A DNA stretch of 64,000 nucleotides, from NCBI GenBank assembly GCA_022497155.1, contig MU385715.1:806001-870000 (forward strand), written 5' to 3'. The stretch comes from Whalleya microplaca (lineage: Eukaryota; Ascomycota; Sordariomycetes; Xylariales; Xylariaceae). Position numbers and translations under genes: made by a program. The notes beneath the pieces are model-generated. The model ran no database searches and had not been told where the DNA came from. It saw nothing but the letters and a program-made list of their open reading frames with translations. Positions within the stretch are counted from its first letter, which is position 1. Each line of letters opens with the position of its first letter. This document shows positions 45,526-57,379 of the stretch, piece after piece.

Positions 45526-47721
45526 CCCAATGGCATAAGCCTTGTATACCTAGTCGCAAACTTGCAAACTTGTGGAACAGTATAAACGAGTCTTTCAGTG
45601 CATATCTCTGTGCCTGTCAAGCTCAGTGACTCAACAATTATGGGATGAGACGCAAGTAATCATGAGGCATATGACTGACAAAAGCACTGCCTCTAACCTA
45701 GTGATTAGTCTTTTATCTCATCTACTTTGCTCATGATACGTAATAAAGATGGGAGGCCTAGAAACATTCTTGCTCAAACGTCGCTATCATACGACACTAA
45801 ACGGTTGTAAGCAGTATTTCCGGCAACTGATAGACGTAATTCGTTAGGCAACGAGATAACATCATGTAAGTGAATACGTAGGCCTTGAGGCCTCAGAAGA
45901 CTGGCGTAAGTGGGATACGACTGCTTTTAGTCGTCCAATATTCAATTGGTTACTCCGTACGTTGGGCTGGTTGGCTCAATTGGCAGTTTAGTCTATGGGT
46001 GGCGACGATTGACAGCAGCTGTCAGATCTTTTGAAGGCGTGCTTACCTAACAGGCCTAGTTACATACGTACATACCTAATTGTATGTATGTACGTTTACG
46101 AGGTGCAGGTGAGGGGTGTGAAGGGCTCCTCTTCTTATGAATAAGGTAAGGTACTTCTGGAGGGGTCTACATGTACTCCGTAGTGGTTCCTGAATTTATG
46201 ATCTAATCAAGAACCCCGCCTACCAGCCTACCCGCTGCTGCTCGCTGCCCGCCGGCCGGGACTCGATCTCCGACACTTGTAAGAGACTGTGACAAGCGAG
46301 GGGCAGAGGGGGGGAGCCAGTCCAGTCCGTTCAGCCATCGAAGCGCCCATTCTTTCTCAATAAACCGGTTCTTAAAAGGATAGCATGACGTTTTCGCACC
46401 CCTTTCTTCCATGATACATATGTACATTCTATGTAGGACCCCTCCAGCCCTCTATTATTATTGTCGTTATTATTACATGACATACTCTGGTGTCTGGCCA
46501 TCTCTTCCATACATACCGTCACCTATTAACCTTACCTATTTCCAACCCACCTATTTTCTAGAAAGCGTCTGTACATCTTCTTTTATTTTGCCGCATCCGA
46601 TCCTCCTACCTAAGTAACCAAGGACTAAGCTGCTAAGACCAACAACCCTGCATAAGTTCATAACGGGCCAGCACTCGTTCCTACATTGGGACATTGGCGA
46701 TTCGCGCATCTGTCTAAACTACCTAGGCAGCTAGGCAGCTTGGTTAGGTAGCTGCAAGAACTCGCCCAGACTGCCAGATCCAGCCAGACTTGGGAATTCA
46801 TCCGCATGTAGGTGATCCTGAATCAGGCCCACTCCCCTCCCCGACTGCCCGAGTCTTATCCCAATAGTTGTCCGTCCCTGTCCGTCCCTGTCCGTTCCAT
46901 ACATACCATACATACCATACATACCATACATACCATACCCTCCCCTACCTACTCCGTACCTTGCCTACATACAGACATAGTACATACGTACATACGTACA
47001 TACGTACGCAGCACGCATCTATGGTACTATAGTACTATAGTACTATCTATGATCTATGGTACTCGTTCGATGCGACCAACAGTTCCCTGACAACCTGCGC
47101 ATTCGCAGCATTTGCAGCACTTCCAGTCCAATCCGAGTCCGTCCTCTGACCCAATTGTCTTGCTAGTCAGCCAGTCAGTCTGCCAGAGAGAGTGTGGCCA
47201 ATCTTGCACCAGCCCGTCTTGCCAGCCTCGATCCCGGGGCCAAGCAGGCATATCTCTCTAGCCTCCCTCTCGGTACTAGATTACATATACGCCGCATCGA
47301 CCAAAAATAATCCTCGGTAACGCCGAGTCCTGTATGTACCTATTGGTCATTGTCGGACACTTTGCCGCAACTCGAACCTCATTCCAGTCAAACTACCTAA
47401 CCTAGATTTTTGGGTGTGTGCCACCTCTCCATTCGTTGCGCGACACTCGAACGCTTTTCTCGATCCCTACCTACGCATAGAACGCTACGCAGACATCCTA
47501 GCCAACTTTATTGTTACTTTCACCGTGTTTGCGACAACCCCACCTTCCCATCGTTGTCCTGTAACTGTCGTCTTGTAACCGTCGCATAATCAACAACCAA
47601 CCCTCTTTGTGCCAGGCCTCGATACTTAACAACCACTGGATAACCCTCGATTCCGTCGACCCCCTTCCAACATAACCAAGTCACAACCTACTGCATCGCC
47701 AAAGCGGACCCCGACTTCAGA
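45526..47721. other. Intergenic and leader of the NCS-1 gene
   Basis: About 2.2 kb without a supported gene. The right part has ATACC repeats and a CT-rich leader for NCS-1. Short frames come from the repeats. Confidence 0.5.
46898..46939 (+). repeat. 9-bp microsatellite ACATACCAT, about 4.5 copies
   Basis: Exact head-to-tail copies of a 9-bp unit. Two copies of TCCGTCCCTG precede it. No function inferred. Confidence 0.8.
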
Positions 47722-48627
47722 ATGGGGAAATCGTGAGTCTCTGCCTTGATCTTGAACGCGAGATAACAAGTCCCGCCTCCCTACAGCCGCCCGAGTATAG
47801 TGCGCTCTATGCGGCCGTGTCGAGTGACGCTAGGACTCACGTCCTAATCATCATTGCCATCCGAGGCTTGGAAACTGCACGCCTTTCACTAATGCGAGCA
47901 ATTCAAGGCAATCAAAGCTCTCCCAGGAGCAGCTGGCCGAACTCCAGAAGTCCACGCATTTCGACAAGAAGGAGTTGCAGCAGTGGTATAAGGGTCCGTT
48001 CCCCCCTGTCCATTCCCATCCCCCCCGCGAATTACACCTCAATCGGCAGTTTTACTGACGGACTCACAGGTTTCTTAAAGGACTGTCCGTCTGGCATGCT
48101 CACAAAGGAAGAATTCCAGAAGATCTACCGACAATTCTTTCCTTTCGGCGATCCGTCTTCATTTGCGGATTACGTCTTTAATGTCTTCGATTCCGACAAA
48201 TCCGGGTCTATCGATTTCAAGGAATTCATCTGCGCGCTAAGCGTCACGAGCCGAGGCAAGATGGAGGACAAGCTTGACTGGGCCTTCCAATTATACGACA
48301 TCGACGGCGACGGGAAGATAAGCTACGATGAGATGCTCAAGATCGTGGAAGCAATCTACAAAATGGTACGGACATGTGATCACCCAAGCACCAATCATGC
48401 ACGAATTATGGAACAGGGGCGCTAACAGCAGCACCACGCAATTATAGGTCGGTTCGATGGTGAAGCTTCCCGAAGACGAAGATACCCCGGAGAAGCGTGT
48501 GAGGAAGATTTTCCGCATGATGGACAAGGACGAGAACGGCAGTCTAGATATGGAGGAATTCAAGGAGGGCAGCAAACGTGACGAGACCATCGTCTCGGCA
48601 CTGTCTTTGTATGACGGGCTAGTGTGA
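47722..48627 (+). CDS. NCS1: Neuronal calcium sensor 1 / frequenin homologue
   Basis: EF-hand calcium sensor; the yeast homologue Frq1 activates the phosphatidylinositol 4-kinase Pik1 at the Golgi. Exons 47722-47732, 47908-47993, 48070-48365 and 48448-48627 give exactly 190 residues, the classic family length. The first exon is 11 nt of coding sequence and makes MGKS, so the N-myristoylation signal MGKSQSK is built across a 175-bp intron. [20 protein letters not shown] and the degenerate first EF hand follow (CPSG). Functional EF loops are [26 protein letters not shown] and [13 protein letters not shown]. The end ALSLYDGLV matches family members. Membrane anchoring by myristate is inferred from Gly2. 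Confidence 0.96.
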
Positions 48628-49202
48628 TCTCTTTCCGCTATCTAATTAAGAAAAGAGCTGCCGCGGATGATTGATTTGCGCTTCTAGAGGCAAAAGTTAC
48701 TTCGGGACCACGTGAGCAGCAGAGGAGCGGGCAACCGGGGGTGGGAAAGGGAAGGGTATGCGGCCCCCAAACACACACAAAGGACGATTGATTATCCAAT
48801 CGAGGAATGAGAAAGTGAGAAAGTCCCGCAAACCGAGAGGGCTTACTGCTGCTGGCATTGTGTTGTTCTTTTGGTATTTCCTCTGTCTAACTACATGGGC
48901 GTCTGTTTTGTCTCTCAAAGACTAAAGGCTAAATTTGTTCTGTCCCGCTCTCTCTCTCTCCCTCCCAGGACCCTTACCTAGGTACCTCCCTACCTACTGA
49001 ACCTCCCAGCAAACCTCCAAGCTTGACGTTCTGGATAAAAAGAAAAGAAAAAAAGAATAGTCTTAATGTGACGATGAAGCAAACGGCCTGCCCTTTACTT
49101 ACTTACCCCTGGTGCAGTGCCCCCTTTCGCACTTTCTAGAGGTAGGTGTAGGCCGTGCTTTACCGAGTTTCTTATTGGCAGTCAAGTTCCTACCTACTAC
49201 CT

Positions 49203-49205
<3 letters not shown>

Positions 49206-49235
<30 letters not shown>
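49206..49235 (+). repeat. (TC)n microsatellite
   Basis: About 15 uninterrupted TC units in the NCS-1 downstream region. Confidence 0.9.
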
Positions 49236-49236
<1 letters not shown>

Positions 49237-49983
49237 ATGTCTGGTAGTTAGTCAGTGAGGTGAGGTAAGCAAGCAAGCAAGAAAGAAGGAAAAATCATAT
49301 TCTAGAGAGGGACATTCGGTTGGTGGCCTGGTAATATCTCTATAACGCGAATACATACTCCGTATACTTTGATTTTTATTTTATTTTAAAAAAAATGGCA
49401 TGTAGTTAGCGCTATTTGTTCCTTGTTTTTATCTGTCTGTCTAAGGTGAACTAATTACCTGCCCAAAGCCGAGATACGAAGAGACTCTGTATATAGTGAT
49501 TGTGCAGAGTTATGTATGCAAGTAGCGCCGTGTTTTTTGAGCTGGAAGAGTTACGGAGGGAAGGTTCCTAAAAAAGCTTGAGTTAGGAGGCGCTGTTATG
49601 TATAAGAAAGGATATTACTAAAAAGGGTAGTTATTTCTCAACAACTAGATGAGATAACAACCATATAGCGCTGTCGGGAATCGAAACCTAACTTGCCTTA
49701 TTGAATCATGCAGCTCGTCAACCATGCCAGCAGCTCAAGATTAAACTTACAAAATCTCTCTCTCTTGTAGTAACTTACAAGCCAACATAAAGATTTTAAC
49801 GGACTCTTGCGGTTGGCGATTCTGTATTTGGCGAATCCCGCTAGGCTAGGTTTCTTGTCTGTTTATGTATTCAGAGTTGATTGTTGATGTGAGCACGTCT
49901 ATAGGCACCGATGTGTATGTATAGTATAGCTTTACGGAGTGGAGTGGAGTATAATTAGCTGCGTAGACGAGCCATTGCTAAAG

Positions 49984-50000
49984 CCCCCCCCCCCCCCCCC
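49984..50000 (+). repeat. Poly-C tract, 17 bp
   Basis: Seventeen consecutive cytosines flanked by AAG and TTTAG. Length may be an assembly approximation. Confidence 0.85.
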
Positions 50001-51014
50001 TTTAGCTAGTTATTATCAAAGTATTTATGTATGTATGTATGTATGTACCTTAGTTTGCGGACAGCACTACAAGGAAGGGATGTTAAAACTTGTCTTTTAT
50101 GTATTTGATATATTATCTTGTGTTTATACTATAAGCAGCAAGCAGCTTTGAAGTTTCAGTAATTAGAGCGAGATCTAGGTTATACATGTATAATATTGCT
50201 ATGATAATGAATCGGAGTTTGCTTCGTTAGCTTATGTGTTAGCAAAGCTTGGTTAAGCTTAGCTAATCCGCTATACGTAGAGCTGTTATAACTCAAGTTG
50301 GTGTGGATTGCATATTAGCAGCTCATATAGGGAGGATTTCCAATGAGAAACGGGACCAATGCTAATCTAAGTTGCCTATAAAGACCATCTCCTCACTACC
50401 AAGTTTATATGGTATTTCCAGAGTTTACTCTAGACCTTCATTTTACAACCTGCTAGCTTTGTGAGCATAGTCTCATTGACTGCAAGGAGGCGATCCTGCA
50501 AACATGGAGCCGAATCAACATTCCGCAAACGTTCCCTTACAGGACGACAGGAAATCTTGAAAGCCCAAGCCAGTAGCATCCCCACAAACACATCCCTCAA
50601 AACATTGTCTATAAGACTCAGTTCATGAATGTATTAATACAAGCCAGAAGAGCGGCGTGAAGTCCGGTCACAATCCATGCTATTGCTTGAGAACTACAGA
50701 TACAACAAAAAAAACACACATGCCAAATCAGGAATTCCCTCGTTCGTTCAACGCGTAAAACGTCCTGTAGAAGAAACCCCCCTTCCCCGCCCTCATCGCA
50801 GTAGTCCTTCACCGTACCTAGTAAGCGCTATGTGTGAACTCCCATCTCTCTCCCTTGGCCCCAAGCGTGTACGTACACGCGTGTCTCGGATTCCATGTCG
50901 TCCATTGCGTGATCTCGCAGCTCATCCATCGCGGATCAGAGACATAAAACCAAGCCTCCAAGAAAGTACAACCGTGTCGTCATCGACTCGACTCTGATGA
51001 GTGATAGTGTCTGT

Positions 51015-53253
51015 CTAGCTGGAAGAGCTGTAGGCCTGGTCAACTTCCTTCTTGTACTTGTTGAGAATCGCCTTGCGGTTGAGCTTCTGGGCCGCGGTAA
51101 CAAGACCCTGTGCACATTAATTAGCTTTACAAATCAAGCATTAGACCATCAGTCAGGCTGATAGCTGGGACTTACGTTCTGCGGCGTCCACTCTTCATCC
51201 GACAGCGCGACACCCTCAATAACTTCGATACCGGACAGCCCGCCGGCCCGTCCGGCACTCTGCAGCTCCTTCAGGACGATGCCGTTCAGCTTCTTGTTGT
51301 GCACCAGCTCCTCGAGGCTGGTCCCCTGTATCCCGTTCTCCTCGGCCAGCTTCCTCAGCGCCGGCTCCAGGGGCACGATGATGGCGATCGGCTTGGCTTT
51401 CGACTGGTCCGCATACACGCATATGTTGCCGACGACCTGCGTGGACCGGTATATCGACTCGAGCTTCTCCAGCGCGATGTACTCGCCGTTCAGGGTCTTG
51501 ACCAGGTTCTTCTTGCGGTCTATTATCCTCAGGTGGCCCTTCGAGTCGAATTCGCCGATGTCGCCCGACTTGAACCAGCCGCCGGGGGCCAGGTTCTCCT
51601 TGGTTTCCTTCTCGTTTTGGTAGTACTCGTCCATGACGCTGTCGCCTCGGATCCAGATCTCGCCTTGCGGGTTTGGTTTGTTCGTTGCGTAGTAGCCGGC
51701 ATCGGGGTAGTCGACGAGCTTGACTTCGATACACGAGGGCATGGCACCAATAGTCTCCGATGTCCATTCTAGAGGGTTCATGAGAGACCCCATGGCTGAA
51801 GTCTCTGTCAAGCCATAGCCAATGATCATCGGGGCAATTGCCATGGAGATGAAGCGTTGCGTGTCCTTGGCCACAGGACCACCACCGTTCATACAGAGCT
51901 TGAGGCGTCCACCCGTCGCCTCCTTAATCTTCTTGAAAACAACGGAGTCGAGCAGGCCAGATCCGGGAAGGCCGGTAGCCATCAGCCTACTCTTCAATGC
52001 CAAGGCGCCCCAGAACATGTTCTGGACGACGGGGCCGCCGGCATGGACCTTCGCTGTAATTCCTTTCTTCACCGACTCCCAAACTGCTGGAACACCGACC
52101 AAGACAGACGGCTTGAACTCGCGGATGTCTCCTGCGCAGTTACGAACGGAGGTATCGGATAGGGTCTTTGGGTTGCCGTATCCCATACTCGTTCCCCAGT
52201 ACAGGGAGGCGTTTTCGAAGACAAGCTCGAGAATGTGGGCCAGGGGAAGGTAAGTTAACAGGCCGTCGCCAGGACCAATGAATGGCTGGACAACAACGCT
52301 GACACCAGCAACTATTGACGTTTGTTAGTTTGTTAGTTTTGGTAGTTTGGGCCTAGGAAATCGTACTCACCTGCCGCAATCAAGCTCTTGTGCTTCAGTG
52401 GCACGCCTTTGGGCGTACCTGTGGATCCAGACGTGTACATGATACAGCAGAGGTCTTCTGGAGAAGGAGGCACGGGGTCGAATGGGTTATCTCTGCCCAG
52501 CCTCTCCAACTCCTTGAAGCTCATTACTTTGATGTGGGGAAAGCTACTCTTGAGGTTGTTCATGTGCTCTTGCTTGACCTGGTTTTGGTTATTCCAGATG
52601 ACATAGCGAACTTCCGTGGCCTCTTTAAGAACATTGCCCAGCGTGGGCAGTAGATGGGGATCCAAGAAGATGGCCTTGGCGCCGGTTGCCACCATGGAGT
52701 ACCGCAGACCCTCCTCGCCGAGGGTGTCGTAGGCGGTCACAATGGGCATGGACTGGGAGGCAGCGGCGTGGGAGGTGGCCAGCCAGTTCGCACTTGTGGC
52801 CGCGAAGATGTGGACCCTGTCGCCCTTGTTCATACCGAGCTTCCTCAAGCCGGAGCCAACATTCAGGGCTAATCGCTCGTAATCGTAGTAGGTAAGGAAT
52901 TCGTATGGGCTGAGCTCGAAGAACGTCCAGGCCTTGTCTACCTCTTGCTCCTTACTGTCGACTACCTTCTTGACCTTCTTGGTTTCCTGGTGGGTGCGCA
53001 CAAGACGCCTCGAGCCCATGGCCTTGGCGTTGCCATATTTGGCCACGCTGACACGGAGGAGTTCATAGGTGGTGGTGATGTTGTCGGCGGGTTTCGTAAT
53101 GAGGCCATCTGCGGTGAGAGGATGCCGTCTGGGAAGAGTCTCGCCTGCAACGGGTTCGGCTCCTGGCGACTCGATAGAGTATGGGCCCTTTGCGGTTATC
53201 TTGGGCTGTAGGACGGTGGTCCTCAGCTTGGACTCGCGCCATTCGGAGGTCAT
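51015..53253 (-). CDS. Long-chain acyl-CoA synthetase (Faa1/Faa4-like)
   Basis: ATP-dependent enzyme that activates long-chain fatty acids to acyl-CoA through an acyl-AMP intermediate; acts on ER, lipid droplet and plasma membranes in yeast. Exons (minus) 53253-52371, 52311-51176 and 51107-51015 give 703 residues, as in yeast Faa1/Faa4. The AMP-binding P-loop is MYTSGSTGTPKG. The second signature is IGYGLTETSAMGS. The acyl-CoA synthetase block is GGWFKSGDIGEFDSKG followed by RIIDRKKNLVK. The N-terminus (residues 1-60) has a variable, Pro/Gly-containing segment without a clear signal peptide or peroxisomal targeting end (the protein ends SSSS). Both introns are 59-68 bp with canonical borders. 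Whether it is the Faa1- or Faa2-type by function cannot be decided, but lack of a PTS1 favours the cytosolic-face type. Confidence 0.93.
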
Positions 53254-54445
53254 GATTGCGAGTCTCAGGTGGATGACGAAAGACGTAGGTTAGACGTTGA
53301 GGGGTTTGTCGAATAGGTAAGTAGGTTGTTGACAGCTAAGTGACAAGTGACAGTGACAGGGACAGTGACAGGGACAGGCGGCAATAATAACCTTTGGCAG
53401 CGAGTTGGCAGCAGCAATTGGTTTTCGAGAAGTCGATTAGGTTGCCATGGACAAGGTTTCTTGGTGGTTTATAGGTGCTTCATAGGTGTCTTGTAGCTTT
53501 TCCAGCTGTCTATTCTGGGGGATTTTAGTACTGGATTTATTAGTACTGGATTTAGTACTGGAAGGTGGCAGAGATGGACCAAGCTCCTTCTGAACTCTGC
53601 AGCCAGCAGCGCAGCTTGTCTGCTTGTCCCCCCGGGAATTGATGACCATCCCCATGACGAAACGATGTCACTTTGCACCAATCAATCCTTGCGCCTTCAC
53701 AGCCCGGTCCCTGCGCTGTTCTTTACCGGCTAGCAACCCCCTGTCCATACCCCCTGTCCATCCTAAATGCCGAGACCAATGTATTAGACCACAAGCGGTT
53801 TAGCGCGTCTCGCTAGATCGACGCGCACCAGCATTCAACCTTAGCTAAGCAGCTAAAGGTCGTTTAGCAGCTTGGCAACAAGGTACCGGCTACCTGCCAA
53901 ATGCTCTTTCTCTTTCTCTTTTTTATCCTTCGAGCAACATATAACAATCCCATGCTGCTATGGTGAACTTAGATTACCTAGGTATTCTTTTTCACATACT
54001 ACTACTACTCAATACCATTGCTGCGCATTTTGCTGACGTCGTACGACTCGGGAAAGAAGCCGACAGTTGCATTGCAGCTTATATACGTATGTATACGTAT
54101 GTATACGTATGATATGTAGGACAAGGAAAAGCCCCGAGAGAAAGTCTTCGCAACCAGTCTGCCAGTCCCTTCATTTATCCCAGACACTTTGTAGCCAAGA
54201 CATCTGATATCCTAGGAAGTCGACAAGGTACATACATGTAGCGCTTTTCCCAACATTTCCACGTCAAGTTTCAAATTCCCCATCATTTTGTCCAGTGCCT
54301 GCCAGTCTGCCAGTCTGCCAGTCTGCCAGTCTGCCAGTTTCAATATCAATGCTTGGCTAAAGTCTAATTGCAGTGCGGTTGATTCTCCAGGTTAAAGCTT
54401 CAACACTCCAGTCGTGGAGATAGTTTTTCCCAATCACCAGTCGCC
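53254..54445. other. Divergent intergenic region, acyl-CoA synthetase and RKM5-like genes
   Basis: About 1.2 kb of shared promoter DNA. GACAG repeats lie at about 53,345-53,378 and an octanucleotide array at 54,301-54,348. No supported gene. Confidence 0.5.
54301..54348 (+). repeat. Octanucleotide GCCAGTCT array, about 6 copies
   Basis: Five perfect and one partial copy of an 8-bp unit, about 100 bp upstream of the RKM5-like start codon. Confidence 0.85.
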
Positions 54446-55406
54446 ATGGCTCTGGATGCCTTAATCGATCGACTTGGGCCAGAAATCGAAGATCCCGAAG
54501 AAGGCAAGATTGACTTTGAACCCAGATCCTCTCATACATGTCGACTCTTATACTAACGTGGCAGTATCAGAAACGTTCCTGCTGTTTTCTCAGGACATTC
54601 CATCTCAGAATCTAGGCTTTGTCGATCCGCGAGCAACGAAGTTGGAGCTGAACGTTGCTGGCAAGGACTTCTTGATTCACCAGTCGCCAACCATTTTGAA
54701 CCGGCCCGGAAGCACTACCGGTGCCGTCGTGTGGAAGATCACACCGCTCGTAGCTGACTGGCTCGCCGTGCCCGAAAACTTGATTTGGGCCTCTGGTGCC
54801 TTGTCACCATCATCCAGTGTTCTAGAACTGGGCTGTGGAGTTTCCGGCCTCCTGGGCTTGGTACTCGCGCCGTTGATTGCAAGTTACACCCTGACAGACC
54901 AGTCCTATGTTGCACGCTTCGTGGACAAGAACATTGAAGAAAACACTGTTGCGGTGGCACAAAAGCCACCCACTGCTCACAAGCGCAAAGGGAAAGTATC
55001 AGCTAGCCTGCCTATGACTAAGCCACGTTTTATGCCTTTAGACTGGGAGTTGGACGAGGTGACCACATCTCTCACGGGATCTGAAAACGTGAAAAGCTTC
55101 GACGTTGTCATCGCCTGTGATTGTATCTATAACGATACCTTGATCAAACCCCTGGTCCAGACATGTGTGGACGCATGCAGAGTAAGACTGGTGGATGAAG
55201 CCACTACTAATAAACCAACTGTCTGCTTAGTTGCACAACAGCTTAGAAACCCAGACATCTTTGAAGGTTGGATCAAAGAATTTAATAAGCACTTTCGGTC
55301 ATGGCGTGTGCCAGAGAGTGCCTTGTCAGATGAACTGCGTTCAAATGCCGGGCTTGTGGTGCATATCGGCATCTTAAGGAATATCGAAGACAGATCTAAT
55401 AAGTGA
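54446..55406 (+). CDS. Rkm5/METTL21-like protein lysine methyltransferase, GC-AG intron
   Basis: Seven-beta-strand SAM-dependent methyltransferase; yeast Rkm5 methylates a lysine of ribosomal protein L1. Exons 54446-54503 and 54565-55406 give 299 residues. Exon 1 encodes MALDALIDRLGPEIEDPEE, the family's usual N-terminus. It reaches the main frame (VSETFLLFSQ) only if the intron starts with GCAAGA at 54504, a GC donor; it ends ACTAAC...GGCAG as expected. A different upstream frame through the intron is open but gives no family similarity. Landmarks are PSQNLGFVDPRATKLE, SPTILNRPGSTTGAVVWK, motif I VLELGCGVSGLLGL, TDQSYV and the post-I block VVIACDCIYNDTLIKPLVQT. The DCIYN motif corresponds to the D/N-x-x-Y catalytic motif of METTL21-type enzymes. 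Confidence 0.85.
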
Positions 55407-55967
55407 TCGAAATCTAAAAACAATTACCAGAATACATTAATTAAGAGACCCCTAATCTAAGAGGGCTGTCGTGAGACGCCACACTAAAGTTTAGAGGCCA
55501 CACATTAGAACACATGCATATGTAGCAGCATACCAATTTAGAACTGCTGACTATTTTCGTCATCTCATATATCTACAAAATGGTCAGCTGGCCCAGCATA
55601 GGTTCAGGCAAACCTCTTGAAAGGTTGTTTTAAATTCAGTTAGTAGCAGATGATCGATCTATGGCGACTCGGAGTGGCAAGTATAAACTCTACCTACACC
55701 AAATCAACCTTTCGAGACCCTCAAACCCCATATTCCCCCGGTGTACCCTTATACTAATAACCCAAGCATTACCGCCTCCAAACCCGTCGCAATAAAGTAA
55801 CTTAGCCCATTCTGTCTCACATATCCTGACTTACTTGCCTTAAGCCTAGCGCCACCCATGACTCGCATCGTCTATTGGGGAGCCAGAGCCTGGGGTTCCC
55901 CGGAAAGGGCAGCCTCGGGCCCAATCAGCGCACGCAATGAGAGCTATCCGGGCAGCTCGGCCCCAAG

Positions 55968-56190
55968 CTTCTAATACGAACGAGGCGTTTTCTGTAAGCC
56001 CCTAAGGTTCCCTTCCTGGGTAAAGCTAGCTAGCTTCAGGGTCTTGGCCGTGGCAGTGACCGGATTGCCGGCGGCATTGTCGCTGCCGTGGAGGATGATG
56101 ACGTCGACCGGTCGGTCCCTCGAGGCGTGTGTGGTGGCTGAGACCTTCACGAACTGCGGCGACTCGGCCCAAGAGTTATATATAATGCCG
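55968..56190 (-). pseudogene. Coding-like GC-rich exon relic
   Basis: A GC-rich island within AT-leaning DNA is open on the minus strand. It reads SWAESPQFVKVSATTHASR, then DRPVDVIILHGSDNAAGNP, and stops at PRSY. Two stops lie just upstream, next to an AG that could be an acceptor. It could be the last exon of a lost or unrecognised gene. No family identified. Confidence 0.25.
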
Positions 56191-57067
56191 CAATAGGCAG
56201 ATTACTATCGGTCAGATCATGGTGTTATTTGCAGCGGGCTTTATTAGATTAATATGAGATATGGACATGTTGTTTATCTTTAAAAGGGGCGCGAACTGGC
56301 AGTTCACTACCTACGCCGGATACGCAGGGAGAAGTGAGGCGAGACTTGGTTGAACAGCTCAACTGTAGCTGCCTTAATTCCCGAGCATCCGTAAAGCTCG
56401 TTTCTACGGCAGTGCCTACTTCATTCAGCATGCCGTGATTGAATGATTGATTTAGTCTATGGCGAAATATGAGCCACAATGTCGGCATTGTCTAATGAAT
56501 TGAGGTTTGCGACTACGTGTTGAGAAGTCTGCCTTTTGGCAATAGCATCGCTAATCTTCCGGAAGCACCGATGACATAAGAGCAAATATTGATACAATAT
56601 ATTGATATATTAACATGTGTATCTGATGATATCATGGCAGCGATGAGCATGTTTTCAAGAGTACTTCGAGGATGAGTCCCAGCCACACATTACCTTGGAG
56701 AAGTTGTATATCTATGCAGCTGTTAACAGGCTGTTACGTAAATCTTCCCTGAACTATATCCGAGTTCACTCGCACCGATATGCTATCTACTAATCCCGTT
56801 TCTCATGTCGATTATGAAGTAGTCACTTGGAAAATGTAGCTAGCCATGATCTCGGCACTGCTCTAGACGACGAGTTACTGTATGGGCGATCACCTTGGTC
56901 GATAGCTCGTTGATATGAGTGCCGTCCTCAAGGCAATAGGTTAGCGCATCCGTAGTATTTATCAGACCGACGGTCTTGTGTTCATTATAGATAGTCACAA
57001 AGCTGACTGGCGGTCAGTTCATCGCTTTGCCATCCATAGACCGCAGAAGCACTGGTATGCCGTGCTC

Positions 57068-57379
57068 CTAAGACGAGTTCTCCTTGCTGTTACACATATT
57101 GGCAACACATAGTTCACTGTAGATGTTCTTGGTGCAATTGAAGGCATCGTAGATTGTGTAAGATACGGCAGAGTTTCGACCGTGTGTCGAAAAGAGCCGA
57201 ATCGCCCCAAGGCCGGTGTTCTCGATGGACCAAACCTCCTTGAGCCGTAGGGCATAGTATCCGGGTATCGCTTTATTTATCAAGTAGCCTAACGCACCAC
57301 CCGCGTTCGATATATGAGGGTTGGTCAGAAAATCCAGGCTATTCCTTGTGAACTCGAATGGGTTGTTGCGGTCAGGTAT
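57068..57379 (-). pseudogene. Unidentified coding-like frame, possible gene remnant
   Basis: A 104-codon open frame without an ATG start. It reads NAGGALGYLINKAIPGYYAL, a block with SIENTGLGAIRLFSTHGRN, and IYDAFNCTKNIYSELCVANM before a stop. Amino-acid composition and paired cysteines look protein-like rather than random. A neighbouring frame to the left (57,325-57,573, minus) may be an upstream exon. I do not recognise a family. Confidence 0.25.

Larger units (their letters stand above)
48628..51014. other. Convergent intergenic region, NCS-1 and acyl-CoA synthetase
   Basis: About 2.4 kb between convergent genes, with a (TC)n run, a 17-bp poly-C tract and AT-rich DNA. The region 50,160-50,500 is AT-rich with repeated TTAGC/GCTTAG motifs. 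No gene recognised. Confidence 0.5.

Noticed and set aside
45970..46020. tRNA-like A-box (TGGCTCAATTGGCAG)
   Set aside because: No B-box GGTTCGANNCC follows at a suitable distance, and no acceptor stem can be formed.
54474..54564. Alternative RKM5-like N-terminus through the intron frame
   Set aside because: The frame starts on a non-ATG codon and gives no family similarity, while the GC-AG model gives the expected N-terminus.
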